A stretch of DNA of 64,000 nt, from the NCBI GenBank assembly GCA_032358165.1, contig JAALGY010000057.1, positions 930,001 through 994,000 of the forward strand. The letters run 5' to 3'. Source of the DNA: Diplosphaera chodatii (Eukaryota > Chlorophyta > Trebouxiophyceae > Prasiolales > Stichococcaceae). Made by a program: the position numbers and the translations under genes. The first letter of the stretch is position 1; each line of letters opens with the position of its first letter. Shown one piece after another: positions 11,601-24,700 of the stretch. The notes under the pieces were generated by a model. The model did no database searches and was not told the origin of the DNA. It was given only the letters and a program-made list of their open reading frames with translations.

Positions 11601-13497
11601 CTGCGGGCAGCGCTGAACGATGACCCGGATGGCGAGCTACGCTGGTACCAGCGCGGGCAGTCCATCGCGCTGGACATCGCACGCGGCCTCCACTTCCTGC
11701 ACTCGCATGACGTGAGCAACACTGTCAGCGTGCTGCCTTCGATCATTTCGCAGAAGATCCGGTCATGTGACAGGAAGGTTCCTATTTGCATGCTCATGTG
11801 GGTGGCGCTCGGCAACACTCACAGCAGCAGCAAGATCTGCGATGTTGCGCCCGAACAGCCAGTGCAGCTGAGCCATGTGCTTGCTCTCTGCAGGTGATGC
11901 ACTCGGATATGAAGGCTCGCAATGTGCTGCTGAGCAAGGGGCGCGAGACAGCCAAGATCAGCGATGTTGGCGTGGCTCGGTACCTCAACGAGTGTGCCAC
12001 GGCGACGCAGTCAAACTACGTCGCCTGGACCTTCGCCTACGCAGGTATGCAGGGTCATATGCCAGTTTTTCGCTTAGGGACACACTGATGGAGTGACACA
12101 TGCAGCTATGGTGCTCATCAACAGCGTGCATCTGCATGCTGCTTCCATCGGCAGCGGCCTGTCTATGATATTGGTCTTAACAGCTTGCAGCGGCCTGCAA
12201 TGGAACCTGCCTGCAATGAAACCTGCTCAGCGGCTGCACCACCAATGTGCTGCAGCGCCCGAGATTCTGTTGAACCAGAAGGTCAGCGAGAAGGCGGACG
12301 TCTACAGCTTTGGCGTGATGCTGTGGGAGATTGTGACGGGCATTGCGCCTGTGCGCGGCGGCCTGTCAGACGTCAGCGTGCCAGAGGACTGCCCAGCTGA
12401 GATCTCGGATCTCATCAAGGTGGGCTCGTCGCTGCTGAGTGCTCATGAGGGCTTGCATTAAAACATCTGCTCACTCCCTGCGATGGCAGCATTGCCTCGT
12501 GCATTGCTCTGAACACTTTTGATCACATTTCACTGACATGCACCAAATGCAAGTTTCAAGGCGTGCTGATTGCGGCCATCGATCCCACATCACACCCGCG
12601 AGTCTGTGCAGGCCTGCCTGTCGGTGGACTCCGACCTGCGGCCGACCGCCAAGCGGTGCTTCCAGATCATCCGCGCCTCCAATGCGGGGGAGGACGCCGC
12701 GGAGCTGCAGCCCACCTTCCCCCCCAGCCACCTGTCCGCCGCCGGCTCCTCCGCCTCCCTGTCGGCGCTGACCATCGACAGGTGGGTTTTCAGGCTTCAG
12801 GCCCATACAAAAGTGGACTTCATATACACCATGTGTTGGTTATTTTGCCTGCACGCGGTAGCCTGCGCACCTGCGGCTCCAGCTGCTCCGCCTGCAGGCG
12901 CCTGTTGCTTGACACTCGTGGCCTGCCCCCTGCAGCATTGCGGAGCCGATTGTCGGGGGCACCTACAGCGCGCCGGCCAGCTACCTCGGCAGCGCCCCAG
13001 GCAGCGTGCGCGCCAGCAGCGACTCAGCGGCCAACGGCACGTACGGCGCGTACCCGAATGGCACCGGCGGCAGCTGGGACTGGACCATGGCGGACCGCCT
13101 GCCCAGGTGTGCTTCGGCCCGGCGCTTTGTGTATCTCCCACCCCTGCGCAGTGGTCGTTACACCTTCCCAAGGGTGCCTCTCTGCCGTGCATGCCTGGCC
13201 ACTTCGGCTGCTCGAGCAGCAGCGCCGGCTCTGTCAGACTGCAGCAGGGAGCTCACAGTGGAAGTGAAGGGGCCGCCAGTCGGCTGACAATTTCATCATC
13301 TGATTGTCGTCCTGCTTTGCAGCGCGCGGCGGTCCAGCGTTGCATCTGACACCAGTGTAGGCAGCGCACCCAGTCGCCTGCGCCACGCCAGCAACTCCTG
13401 GCAGCACAGCGAGGCGGGCGGCGGGGAGGGGCCCCTGCAGCACATGCCGCGGCCGCCGTCATCGCTTCAGCAGCAGCCGGAGCAGCCAGAGGACTAG
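5651..13497 (+). CDS. Receptor-like protein kinase (TKL-like) with duplicated ectodomain
   Basis: A 25-exon model in phase throughout, 1325 residues. Exons: 5651-6180, 6282-6466, 6594-6790, 6925-7029, 7152-7355, 7503-7616, 7749-7864, 8025-8224, 8369-8484, 8658-8750, 8872-8973, 9126-9368, 9553-9660, 9815-10004, 10167-10300, 10421-10508, 10652-10761, 10967-11056, 11231-11332, 11592-11711, 11894-12044, 12256-12419, 12612-12781, 12936-13106, 13323-13497. A hydrophobic segment near residue 100 may be a signal anchor. The ectodomain (about 170-770) is two copies of an unrecognised unit. A transmembrane helix (about 812-835) is followed by a basic stop-transfer (SRARRRKRE). The kinase domain (about 935-1190) has GEGSYGKV, IAVKVL, HSDMKARNVLL, SDVG, APEIL and SFGVMLWE. 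The catalytic loop reads HSD and not HRD, and DFG reads DVG. The tail is Ser/Pro/Gln-rich. The exact start is the least certain part; the ligand and substrate are unknown. Confidence 0.85.
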
Positions 13498-14183
13498 TTA
13501 TGTGGCTCGCCAGGGGGGCCCAGAGCACACCATCTCGCTGTACTGCTGGCACATCGTCTGCCCCCGAGTGCAGCCTTGGCGCAGGGGCGAATGACAGAGA
13601 AACTTCAGCACTGCAGTTTTTGACAGGGTCGAGCCCGTTTGATTTGGGCCTGGTGCGTCGGGATCGCACCTTGAGAGGTCGTGGCTGGCGCCTGCACCTA
13701 TTGTACAGCTCAGGTTGGTGTTGAGGCATTGCGGAACTGCTTTGTGCACTTTTGTTAGGGATGCTTGTTGTGCGGCGGCCGCGGCCTTGGCGCTGCCCCA
13801 GAGTGTCCTTAGTTGCTGACTGGTTTGTCAGGTGTGCACCATCGTCTGCTCGGGAAACTGTGTCCTTGCTGGTGACTGCTGGTTTGCAAATTTCAGGTTG
13901 CCTGTAAACTCCACCCGAGATTCGATCATCTGAGATTGTACCTTTACCGCTATGTTCGTTTGCACTCTGCCTCTGCCTGAGTGCAACTACTGACTGTCGT
14001 TGTCACGTGCCGGCACGTGCTGTGCATGCGATGCAGGAGAGCAGGACTTCCTTTCTGCAGACCGATGCATTGTCTGCAGATGCCGATCTGCACTGCAATG
14101 CGCTGTAGCTGCACGACGTGGATCAAAGTTATACATCTGCATGCCTGTGGTAGCCCGATGTGAAGGAAAGTCTGCAGCTCAGG
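13498..14183. other. Intergenic region, kinase 3' end to F-box cluster
   Basis: About 690 bases. It holds the kinase 3' UTR and the promoter of the first F-box/LRR gene on the same strand. A TGTAA poly(A)-like signal lies at 13903. No other gene was seen. Confidence 0.35.
13903..13907 (+). terminator. Candidate TGTAA poly(A) signal of the kinase gene
   Basis: TGTAA is the usual chlorophyte polyadenylation signal. This copy lies about 400 bases after the kinase stop codon. A pentamer like this also occurs by chance, so support is weak. Confidence 0.25.
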
Positions 14184-17100
14184 ATGGCCAAAGGAAAGAA
14201 AGCCGCCTCGCGGAAAACGGCCAAGCATCAAGCTGATCGCTCTGCAGCAACTGCATCTCGGCCATCCGCCACATTCAGCTCGCTGCCTCCCGAGCTGCTG
14301 AGGAAGATCTTGTCATTGACAGGGCGACCTGCTGCATTTGCCACAGTGTGCAGGTGCAGCAATGGAACTCGGCAATGCAGGGTTGACCATAATGCGCGGT
14401 CTTGCTTCCTCTCAACGTCACTGTCGCTGGTGACGCCACGCATCCACGCTCTGCATTGCTGTGCCAGGTCCTGGGAGAACACACTGCGCGATAGCAGCGG
14501 CAGCAGCGGCAGCAGCAGCTTGTGGAGTCATGTGAGTGACCAGTTGCGCTGCCAGTTTGTCGGCTGCTTGCGCTACAGCTGAGCTTGTGCACAGAGTCCC
14601 GAGTGCCGAATCCGCCTGTCATATCTGGAACAACTAGTCTTGGGATGGTGCTGCTGCAGGTTGACCTGTACGGCAGCAAGCACGGTGCACCATATTTACC
14701 TTTACCAGAGGACGGCGGCCACCTGTGCAGCTGGCTGCAGCAGCGTGCAAAGGGAGTGCACAGCATAACCTTCCACCGCTTCACAGTGCGGGCATGGTGC
14801 ATCACAATTGTCTACCACATGGCATACCAAGCATGCATCTCTGACATTGACTTCCCAGTCAACCAACGGAAGCAATACCACATGTTGCTTGCTGTCCGTG
14901 CAGAAGCATCCCGTTCTGCTCAGCATGGCACTGGGGCTGCTGGGTTATGCACCGCTGCGTAGGCTGGACTTTGATCAGTGCGTCGTTGATACCGAGGTGC
15001 AAAGCAATACCTGCATGAAGCTTGTTGACGATGCATGGCCTGTTCGCAAGCGCTGGCCGAACTTGCCAGGGTCAACGGCCCTGCGCAAAGTAGCTTGCAC
15101 CCAGGTCCTACCTCGCCCCAGGTCTATCGTTGCTATTGTTGCAGCTGCTGCTGGCGCTGAGAATGACGAGTGGCATCACGCACCTCCGGTTGCAGCGTCT
15201 ATCTGGTTCGGCTGAAGATCCATTCAAGGTGCGGTCGATAGATTGATCTGAGGCTCGTGAGCACATTGAAAGCAGGTGTTTGGCTCGCATGACGTGGTCA
15301 GCCAGTTCTTCAGCCTCACCCACCCGATAAAAGTGCACATCTGCAGCATTGTTGATTGTGCACCTTGGTGTGACCCGACCAAGCGCAGGCTCAAAAGCTG
15401 GGCAGAGCGGTGGCCCGCCTGCCATTGCTGGAAGACCTTGAGGTGAGGATGCATTCAGTGTTGCTACATGCAAGTCGCTCTCTGTCCAAGGGTTTGTGGT
15501 GCTTGGCAACCATGTGAGTCCCCGGCATGTTGGGCACCTGTTCCTGCTGCGGCCTGGATTGCGTGATGCCTTGCGTGGGACTGCATATGAACCTTGACAG
15601 GTATGGTGCAGGTGCACTTCGAAGCGGGAGGCAACTCTGCCTACCCCAATGGCTACACCCATGGATTCAAGTGGCCGGGTGCAATTTGCACCCGTACCAA
15701 GTTGACACGGCTCACCATTGCCGATGTCAAGGTTCTGCCGGCCAACATCAGCACGCTTGTGAGTGTTGCAAGTTGTCCTGCGTGCTGCATGACAAAGATA
15801 ACTTGGTATTTCACAACATGAGCGCAAGGTTGTTGTTTGTGCAAGCTGTGCTCATCTCACGTTGCACTGGTGGTGAGGAAGCAAAATCAGTCAGTCAACG
15901 GTTGCAATGCGCAGGTCAACCTCCGAACACTGACTCTGTATGGCACGGGACTGAACAGCTTGCCTTCGTCTGTGGGGCGGCTGACAAACCTAACGAGCTT
16001 GGCGAGCTCGTTCGTGGGCAGACGGAGTGACGGATATATGCAGTACATTGCTCGGACTGTGATATCGCCGGAGGCTGCAGGTCAGTGGGGCTGTTGCCAA
16101 CACTGTCGCTGCTAGCGTGCTGGACGGTCTGCCATGCCATGCACTTGATGCACTGCTGGCTGAATGTCTTGTATCGTGTCACCGTGTATACTGCAGGCAT
16201 GACAGCACTGCAGCGGCTGTCATTGACGACACGGGAGTGCCCAGCAGGCCTGTCGGTGCTGACACGACTCAGCAGCCTCACAATTGGCGAGCTGTACCCC
16301 TGGGACTCGACCATCGCAGAGAAGCTGCAGGTACGTGCTCGGATGGCACAGTCACGTGTGTGTCATTGCACCCTGACGGCCCCAGAACCTGCGGTTGCTG
16401 CGCTGCTGGCACGCCAGCTACCCTGCTCACTAGCAGGCGTGCTCCCATCTGACGGTCACACTCAGCAATGTTGCCTTCTCACGCTGCCAACAGTCTGTGC
16501 TTCTAAATTCTATGCCCGTCCCCGTCCTCAGGCTGCTGTGGCGCGGATGCCAGGCCTGCATCATCTGCAGCTGCATCATTCCCGCTCCCTGTCCTGCCCA
16601 ACATACATGGCGGGCCTGCGTGACATCCTTGCCAGTGTGCCTAAGCTCAGGGTACGTTTGCAAATCGGGATATATGCGCAAGCAGGATCGACACTATCTG
16701 TTTTGTGAGCGGCGGTCGAGGCCGGCGAACAGATGTCATGCCCTTCACTCTTGACTGTCACTGATGTGCCTGCTGGCCTGTGGCCCCCTGCACCTCATCA
16801 CATACATCTGACACTGTCCGGCGCGTTGCCAAGCCAGTATGCCTACTCTCCCGTCTGTGGAACAGGACCTTTGCCTGGACCACAATGCGATGCAGATGTT
16901 TGAGGCGGGTGCACTGGGGCCATATGTGACCAACTTCCGGGAACTGGATTTGGGTGGCAATCGCTTCGACTCTGTGAGTAGCCCACGAAACTCAGCGTGC
17001 TGCAAGGCGACATCCCTGCAGGCGGTCAATGGTGCACGGGACATGCACCTGGTTGGAAGGACGCCGTGTGCATGTGAGCATCATACACAGTCTGCAGGCC

Positions 17101-17857
17101 CAACATGCTCCTCCTCAGGTGCCGAAAGAACTGGAGCGAGCCATGGGGTGCCGCTCACTGACGCTCAGCCTGTCGCCTGGCACCTTGCACAAGGAGCTTG
17201 GCAGCCTGGCCGCAGCGCAGAGCAGCCCGCTGCTGGCGATGCCACAGCTCCGCACGCTGCGGCTGTCACAGGCTGACTGGAAGGGCGAGGATGTAGAGGC
17301 TGTGCTGCATCTCCGCCAGGCAAGCACTTTCTATGCCACGAGAGAAACCCATGCTCCACTCAGTCTGCGGATGCTGGACCGTGGTCAGGGGTCTGTGTGT
17401 TCCAGGATTGTTGTCTGACTGACATGATGCAGCCTGTTCTCCAGTCACAGGCAAAGGCTGGGCGCTTGCCGGCGACTGCCTGCGCAGCGTGCAGTGCTCT
17501 TGCTGTACGATATTCTACTGCCTGAGTTGAGAATGACAGCAACGGCATTGCACCTGCAGGCCTTTGATGCCCAGCGTCTGCCTGGTGGCCAGCCCATCGC
17601 CATCACGTGTCCGCAGGATGCATTGCCTGCACCAGAGCCTGGTCAACGTCCACCATTGGTGGTAAGTGCCCTGCGGCACCTGATACTATAGAGCCGATTC
17701 GTCCTGAACTGAAGAGTGGCAGTTGACTTGACCCTCGACCGACAATCACACGACTACCGCGCAACATAGCTGACGGGCCAACCATTTTCCTGTCAAGCAG
17801 TCGGATAGCGAGGAGGATGATGAGTCGGACGAGGAGGAGGATGAGGATGGTTGGTGA
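14184..17857 (+). CDS. F-box/LRR protein A (14-exon sub-type)
   Basis: Probable substrate receptor of an SCF ubiquitin ligase. Fourteen exons in phase, 541 residues: 14184-14353, 14468-14531, 14660-14785, 14904-14996, 15145-15228, 15389-15442, 15612-15758, 15915-16080, 16197-16330, 16532-16651, 16866-16973, 17119-17319, 17560-17661, 17801-17857. After a Lys-rich start (MAKGKKAASRKTAK) comes an F-box (FSSLPPELLRKILSLTG, then VCRSWENTL across intron 1). It is followed by irregular leucine-rich repeats such as APLRRLDFDQC, LTRLSSLTIGEL, FRELDLGGNRF and MPQLRTLRLSQ. The C-terminus is strongly acidic (SDSEEDDESDEEEDEDGW). The intron after exon 12 has a GC donor (CAG|GCAAGC). Exon lengths match genes C and E almost exactly, so these are paralogues. 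The target is unknown. Confidence 0.85.
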
Positions 17858-18392
17858 TCAGACCCTCACGAGGTGGATGCTGACGGGTATCTAGCCTATG
17901 GCAGTGATGAGCTCATCACGGACAGCAGGCAACCCACTGAATCGGCAATCAGCCACTGCTGATTGGTCTGCGAAAATGTGGAGTACCAAGAGCAGCTGCA
18001 CGTCGCCATGTACATTCGCTCGGATGCTCTGAGGTTCAACTATTGGTCTTTGGACGACATGTTGAAGGCCGCTGCAGACTCATGAAACCAGGACGCTGCG
18101 TCTGCAACCGCAATGCTGCATTGGATCTGCTTCAGCTGCTGTCGACATGCAGTAGCTGAGCACGCCTTGTGCAAAGTTAGGCGCCGGGTCTGTCGGAGCC
18201 ACATCATCGCTTGCTTGGGGATGTGCATCCCCGCTAGATGACTGCTGCTCCAAAGTCTCACTGCTGCTGAATCAAGGTGGCAGGTATTTTGACTGCCCAT
18301 CATACATACAAGCTTCATTCAGGCCAAACACAGCCCCAGTTGTGCCAGATTTTGCACATGACATGCAGTGTGCTGACTTTTCTGCACCGGCA
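17858..18392. other. Convergent intergenic region, genes A and B
   Basis: About 535 bases between the stops of two convergent F-box/LRR genes. It should be 3' UTR sequence only. No gene was seen. Confidence 0.35.
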
Positions 18393-21165
18393 TCATGTGT
18401 CGTCCTCATCATCGCTGCTCTCAGCCAGCAGGGTTTCGCCATCCCATTGCAGAAACATGTCCGGCTGAGCAGGACATACTACAATGGGAAATGGCTCGTC
18501 GTAACTTGCACACGTTTCCTGTACATATCAAAATTAACATGCTCAGATGGTGATCATGCTTGCTTACCACAACAGTTTGGACTGCAATGTAGGGAGTGGC
18601 CATGCCAGGGCCGGTGCGGCAGGCAGGTCCGCACATGTATGCACCGCTGCAATGCCAGGAGTGCTTCCACACCCTCATGCTGCCATGTCGGCTGGTGCAG
18701 CACCAGTGTCTGCAGTACTGGCATGTCGAGCACTGGACAGGACACTACCGGCTGTGTGCCGCCCTGCAGTGTGATTTGTTGCACACCTGATGCCAAGCGT
18801 GGCTGTCTAGCGCTGGCAGTACACACCCAATCTCACGTGTTGCAACAGCAAAACTGACACTGCATGCAAGCGTGCGATCGTGAGGTCACCTTCGTCAACG
18901 CATCCCAGGACTTCAAAGTGAGCTGCAGAATGCGGCAGTTAGCAGCGCAGCGCAGGTCTTCCGGCAACCCCTCCTACATGACAAAGGTTAGCAAGATGTG
19001 CGACCTGGATCTGTACAAGAAGTGCTTCCGGTGCATGGCCTGCAACGGCGAGGGCAGCCAGGTGGCGTGCACCTTTGCAAATGCAGAGCCCTTGAGGTTG
19101 AGCGAAGTCAAGCGCTGTGCAGCCTGGCCTGCAAATTAGAAAATCAGGCCAGGTTACCGACTTGAACAAGAGGGCCCCGGCGTCCCTGTGAATAGGTCAG
19201 CGCATGTCGTACCGGCTGCCGAGGCTTACCAAGCACAGCCTGTGTCATGTTGTTATGATCCAGCGCTAATGCCTGGACACATACAAGTGACATCAATTCA
19301 GTTGCAGGCCCCGGGTTAAGACAACAAAAGTTGAACTCGTCCCAATATGCTCGAAGGATGTGCTGGCTCCTGACAAGTGAACAGCTTGGCAATGACACTA
19401 TTTATAGATCTTGTTGAGCAAAGCCTGCCGCACCTCTAGCTTGGGCAATGCGATCAGTAAGGCGTGGAGTCCCTTCCAGGTGTTTTGCAGCCCATAGCAG
19501 TGGTGCAAGCGCAGCTCGGCAATGTTTGTCAGCACAGACAATCTCTCAACCTGCGAGTTTTGCATGTGCTATGCTTAGCAATCAGCTCAGCGTGCTGACC
19601 GCTCACATGGTGTACCCTTGACTATTCAGCAACGAGTAGCCGAACGCATGGTACTCCTCAGCAAGGCCTGCCTGTGTGCCGACGTCTGCTGTCCAGGTGA
19701 GGCTGCCAATGCTGAGGCGGCTCAGCGACTGCAGGGCTGTCAGCTCTGCAGGTACAACTTTGCTGCAGAAGCTCAGCCGCCGCAGGGACTTGGCCAGCTG
19801 CGCTATCTCGGGTGGTAGCTGCAGCGGGTCCATGGCGTGGTTGCGGTCAAGATACACTGGCATGCGCAGCGTCTGCAGGGCCTTTAGCTGCCCAAAACCG
19901 GCGCTGACCTTGTCCACATGAATGCCGCCCATGCAGAGTGTTGTCAGGGAGGTCAAACTGCAGCATGGTGAACTGCTTATCTTCAATGATCTGACCTGTC
20001 CACCTGTGGAGCTGGTCGCCATGCAGCTGAGAAAAAACGTGTAGTTGCTGCTGTGCATGCTGTGGGCTGCACGTAGACGCAGCCAAGTGCACTGCTCACC
20101 AGCTGATGCTGTCGGGCAGCTCCATTGCACGCGCTTGCTCGTTGCGGTCAACCAGGCGGCAGCGCCTGAGCTGGCTGCAGCCGGCCAGACCAATGGGCAC
20201 AGCATTGCGCACGCCTTTTGCAGAGTGATATGTCACTGACACATCCCGTAGCTGCGGCAGCGCCTGCAGCCAACTATCGCATTGTCTTACATAGCTCAAC
20301 TGCAAAGTCGGGTATGCAAGACTGCGTGCTGCAGGTGCAGCTGCCTCAGCTTATTGCCGTCAAGCAGGTGAGGAATGTTTGCCTCAGCCAACGAGGCCAA
20401 GTCATGCACACCTTGAAGAGCTCGCTGAGCTGCAAGTAGGAATCGGCGTCATTGTCGACTTTGTCCAGGTGCAATGCAGTGCAACTTGCTAGCAGCCGCA
20501 GCTGCGGCAACACATCGGATGAAATCGAGCATCCTTTGAAGCGCAGACTGCAAAGAGGGGAGCCTGCTGCCAGCATTCCCATGGCAGTTCCAAAGAACGT
20601 CGCACAAAAAGCCTGGTGATCGCCATTTCCTGAGTTTCGCTGCCTGGACATCTGCAGGTCCGACGCCCATTATCATGCAGCAGGTGCAGATCCAACAGGC
20701 GCACAGAAAAACATGCAAGCCTGGCATGCACAGACTACATAACAAATCATTTTGCCCACCGTGAACCTTTGAAACGTGATTGACTCGATGCCCATGCACC
20801 GTCGCCGCAGCCATCGTAACATCGTGCCAATATTTGCCGGTTTACTGAGGGTGTTGGTGAGCACACACACCCTCCACACATCGCTGCTGCTGGCCAGCAC
20901 GTTGTTCCAATGTTGACAAACCGACGCATACCGCGCGGGCTGCCTGCACAGCTGATCAAGGCATTCGTTCAACGTCTAATGTGCACATGCATGCCATGAG
21001 GCGGAATTGCCCCGTGTTACCGAAGTCGTACCCAGTGAAAGCAAGCGTGCGCAGCAGCAGTTCCGGGCTCAGGTTGGCTATCGTGGCGTGCTGCTGATCC
21101 CTCCTGCTGGCACCAGATGGCAGTGCCGGTACGTTTGGCTTCACAGCATTATGCTGTGACGACAT
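18393..21165 (-). CDS. F-box/LRR protein B (11-exon sub-type)
   Basis: Minus-strand paralogue, about 550 residues. Exons in transcription order: 21165-21032, 20943-20760, 20651-20412, 20263-20100, 20047-19672, 19550-19434, 19272-19230, 19128-19073, 18973-18890, 18763-18635, 18518-18393, all in phase. The F-box is split by intron 1: IANLSPELLLRTLAFTG, then QPARYASVCQHWNNVLA. LRR-like segments follow: SPLCSLRFKGC, LRRCRLVD, LTSLTTLCMGGI, LSRLSIGSL and LTSLNLKG. The C-terminus is acidic (ESSDDEDDT). Exon 4 could start 36 bases earlier at 20299, but the shorter form has the same 164-base length as in gene D. Exon 5 appears to use a GC donor (CAG|GCAGGC), the only choice that keeps frame. Intron 4 is only about 52 bases. 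Gene B forms a head-to-head pair with gene C. Confidence 0.8.
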
Positions 21166-21700
21166 TGCTGCAACACTGCCAATCGCAGAAGGGCTGAGGT
21201 CCGCCTGCCAAGCAATGGCAATCCACCTAACCTCACAATGGTGCAGCCAGTACACGACTTCCAGCTTGGATGCAATAGGGATCCACTGCCAGCCTGTTCA
21301 TGCAGTGGACGGGTTGGCAAACAACGCTTTTGCAGGTGTGAGTGGTCCCCTGGACGTGTGGATTGCGGGACATGCACGCAGGACTCATATCATACATATC
21401 CCTGCATGACTTCTTCAAGCAAGCTGCCAACTCGACGCAAGCGTGGGTGGATTGTCAAGGGGTACAAACTAGAATGTTGATTAGTCATTCGGTGGCACAT
21501 GCAGGCTGCATCCCGCAATGCCCGGATGCCCGGACCGCGACACGGCAGACGACACGCTTATCTGCAGGATGTCAGAAGCATATTGTGGCCTCGTGCGCAC
21601 TCATCAGCAACGCGCACCCATATCTGCATGCAGCCATCCCACGAAGGGCAGAGGAGGACATGGTGCATCGCAGTAAGCTGCTGAGGAAGGCCCCAAGCCC
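21166..21700. promoter_or_regulatory. Divergent promoter region of F-box/LRR pair B/C
   Basis: About 535 bases between two genes read outward. No obvious TATA box was seen. The equivalent region of the second pair (29248-29728) has similar length. Confidence 0.4.
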
Positions 21701-24700
21701 ATGGCCACCAGCGAGTCACGTTCAACTTCTGCGGCCTTCCAGTCGCTGCCTCTCGAGCTGCTGAGCAAGGTTTTAGCATTGACTGGGCGGCCTGCTGCGT
21801 TCGCCACCGTGTGCAGGTGCAGAAGTAGCGCTTCACAAGGGGTTGCGCTGGCTGCTGGCTTTATGTGGCCTGTCAGCCCTGAATAGACGTGCAGTTCCAT
21901 GGCACATGATGATCATGCCAAAATAGCAGGCGTGCTTATTGTGTGACTCTAGCTTTGCATCCCGCGCAGATCTTGGAACAGCGTTCTGCACAAAAACAGC
22001 ATCAGTAACGGCATCAGCAGCAGCAGCAGCAGCAGCGGCGATGGCGATGGCTTGTGGAACCATGTGTGCGGTTGTGCAAATTGGATCCGCTTGCCTTTCG
22101 ATCAAGAAACCCGCTGCAAATATGTGCACAGGCCTACAGCTACAGGCTTTCATGCTATTCACAAGCTTCAGCTGCATGCCCCTGCAGGTTGACCTGTACT
22201 GCAGAAAGAAGGGTGCACCATGTGTGCCGCAGCACGGTAGCCACCTGTGCGGCTGGCTGCAGAAGCGTGCAAAGCTTGTGCAAAGCCTAACCTTCCACCG
22301 CTTCACTGTGCGTCTACCGTGCCTATGCAAGACCAGCATGCTGCTGATGCGCTCGACCGCTCGAATGCATAAGCAATGTTCGGTCTAGATCATGACACCT
22401 TCTCACGTGGCAACCTTTTGCTGTCCTCTAGGACCATCAGGTCTTCATGAGCACGGCGCTGGGGCTGCTCTCATTTGCACCACTGCGCAGGCTGCAGTTT
22501 GACGACTGCCGCGTCGATGCTGGGGTGCGTGTCACGGACCATGATGATGCCTGCCTTTCCTAGTCAACCCAGCTTGACAAAGCCCGCAGTGGCATTCACC
22601 CGCATAAGAGATCTTACACCCATCCCTGCCTGCAGCTGCTAGTCATACTGCAGACGATGACAGACATCACGCATCTCCGCCTGGGGCGCCTGACCAACTG
22701 GGATTCGGAGAGCACGGTGCGAGTCAACTGTAGCTGCCCCAGGCATAGCCGGGCTGCAGTGGCAAGACATTCATACAAGCATACGTGCAAACTGCAAAGT
22801 GGTTGCGTTGTGAGCCTTGCAGCATCATAACACCTGACGAAGGTCACAATTGCAGCGTTACCTACTGCTCGTTCAATCAGACCCTAACCTGTGGTGCAGG
22901 CTCCCATGCTGGACACTACGCTCGCCAGCCTGCCAATGTTGGCAGATCTCGAGGTGAGACAGGCACAAGTGTTGCGCTGGGGCAAAGTCAACCCATTTTG
23001 CTGGTCAATTGTGAACATGCTGCCGACCATGTCAGTTCTAGCCAGCTAGCTGGTGCAGGCGGTTGTGTGAGGTGTCAGCTGCACTCCAGGCTGTTGGGGA
23101 CAATTCTGGATCTCACAGTACAATGCTGTGGCATTGTGGCATGTTGCAGCTGCGGTTTCTGGGTGGCTCCCACTACAGCGTGGCATTCGATAAGTGGCCA
23201 GATGCAATCACTGCCTGCACCAACCTCACACGACTCACGGTCGAGGGCTTCAGGATGTTGCCTAACAACATCGGCAACCTCGTGAGTTGCAGACATCATG
23301 CATTGCATTTTGGTGACCTACAGCAGCGTTTCAGCCATTTGTGCAGCACCGTACTGGTGTGATTCTGGCATACATGGCAGATGTTGGTCCATCTGTATGG
23401 AGTGGCGTGTCAGTGTCTCATGGGTATGCGCAGGTGAACCTCCATGCGCTGAGAGTGTACGGCAACGGGGTCAAGTGTCTGCCTCCGTCGGTTGGGCAGC
23501 TGACCAAACTCACGAGCTTGACAAACTCGTTTGCGAGCAGAGAAGGCTACACGCGTGCCGGGTTCTGCACGATCATTCCCCCGGAAGCTGCAGGTAGGTC
23601 GTGCTCGCCAGCTGCCACTGCGCCGTTGCTTTGGCACTGTTCCGACACCATCAACACTGCAGACAGAGCAGCAATGCTGAGCAGCACACATGTTTGCGCT
23701 GCTCGTGTCCCACCTGTCGGCAGCACCGCATCCTGTGTCCGTGCCGCGCCATGCTTACTCTATCTGCCGCAGGCATGACAGCGCTGCAGCAGTTATCACT
23801 GATCACGAAGGATTTGCCAGCAAACCTGTCGGGGCTTGCTGCACTGACAAGTCTCTCGATTGGCGACCTCGCTCCTTGGCAGCAGACCACTGCAAAACAG
23901 CTGGAGGTGGGTGCAGGGGTTGGCATAACCTTCCAGAGTCTCACCCGCTCAATGCTGTTGCGACCTGCTCCTGCGCAGCTGCTGGCAGCCTAGTATGCTG
24001 CTCATGTGGGAGGAGGGCGGTTCAGGACTTTGCTTCCGACAGCAGTTTCCTTTTCAAGTCCTCACTGGACAGTCCAACGGGGTCTGGCATGGCCGGCTGC
24101 ACAGGCTGCTGTGGCCTCCATGCGTGGCCTCTGCCAGCTGCGGCTGCATCACTGCAGCCCCAAGCCAGGCGGCATGGTGGGCCTGCGTGACATCCTTGCC
24201 AGGGTGCCCAACCTCACGGTGCGTGCTTCAGATGCACGACCTCCACTTGGGGTATCGTAGTTCGACTGTGGCCTGTTGCCGCTGCACAGTGTTGAGTATC
24301 GCTGACAAAGCCCAGCTGCCTGCCACCCATATCCAAGGCAGTCTCTTCCACGTGGTTCAGGCCCTTCGCCTAGACGGCAACGGTATGCCGTCGCTGGAAT
24401 CGGGTGATCTAGGACCATTTGCGTCCAGCCTTCGAGTGCTGGACTTGGTCGGCTCCCGCTTCAAGACTGTGAGTGCCCCAGGCAAACAGCTCAGCATGCT
24501 GCAAGGCCATAAACGTCCGCATGCTGGCGCCTGGTGCTGCAGCTGTCGAGCAAGCAAGGCACTGTGCTGCCACCGCTCTACAGCACTGAAATGTGCATGC
24601 GAGGCTGCTGGACCTCGGCTATAGGCCTGCGCATGCTCCTTCGAAGGTGCCGAGGGAGCTGGAACGAGCATCGGGGTGCCGCTTCCTCGCGATCAGCCTG

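Noticed and set aside
18864..19139. 91-codon plus ORF with CxxC-like pattern
   Set aside because: It is antisense to exons 8 and 9 of F-box/LRR gene B; the zinc-finger look is accidental.
21660..21700. Earlier ATG for F-box/LRR gene C at 21660
   Set aside because: It is not in frame with the F-box; the ATG at 21701 is.
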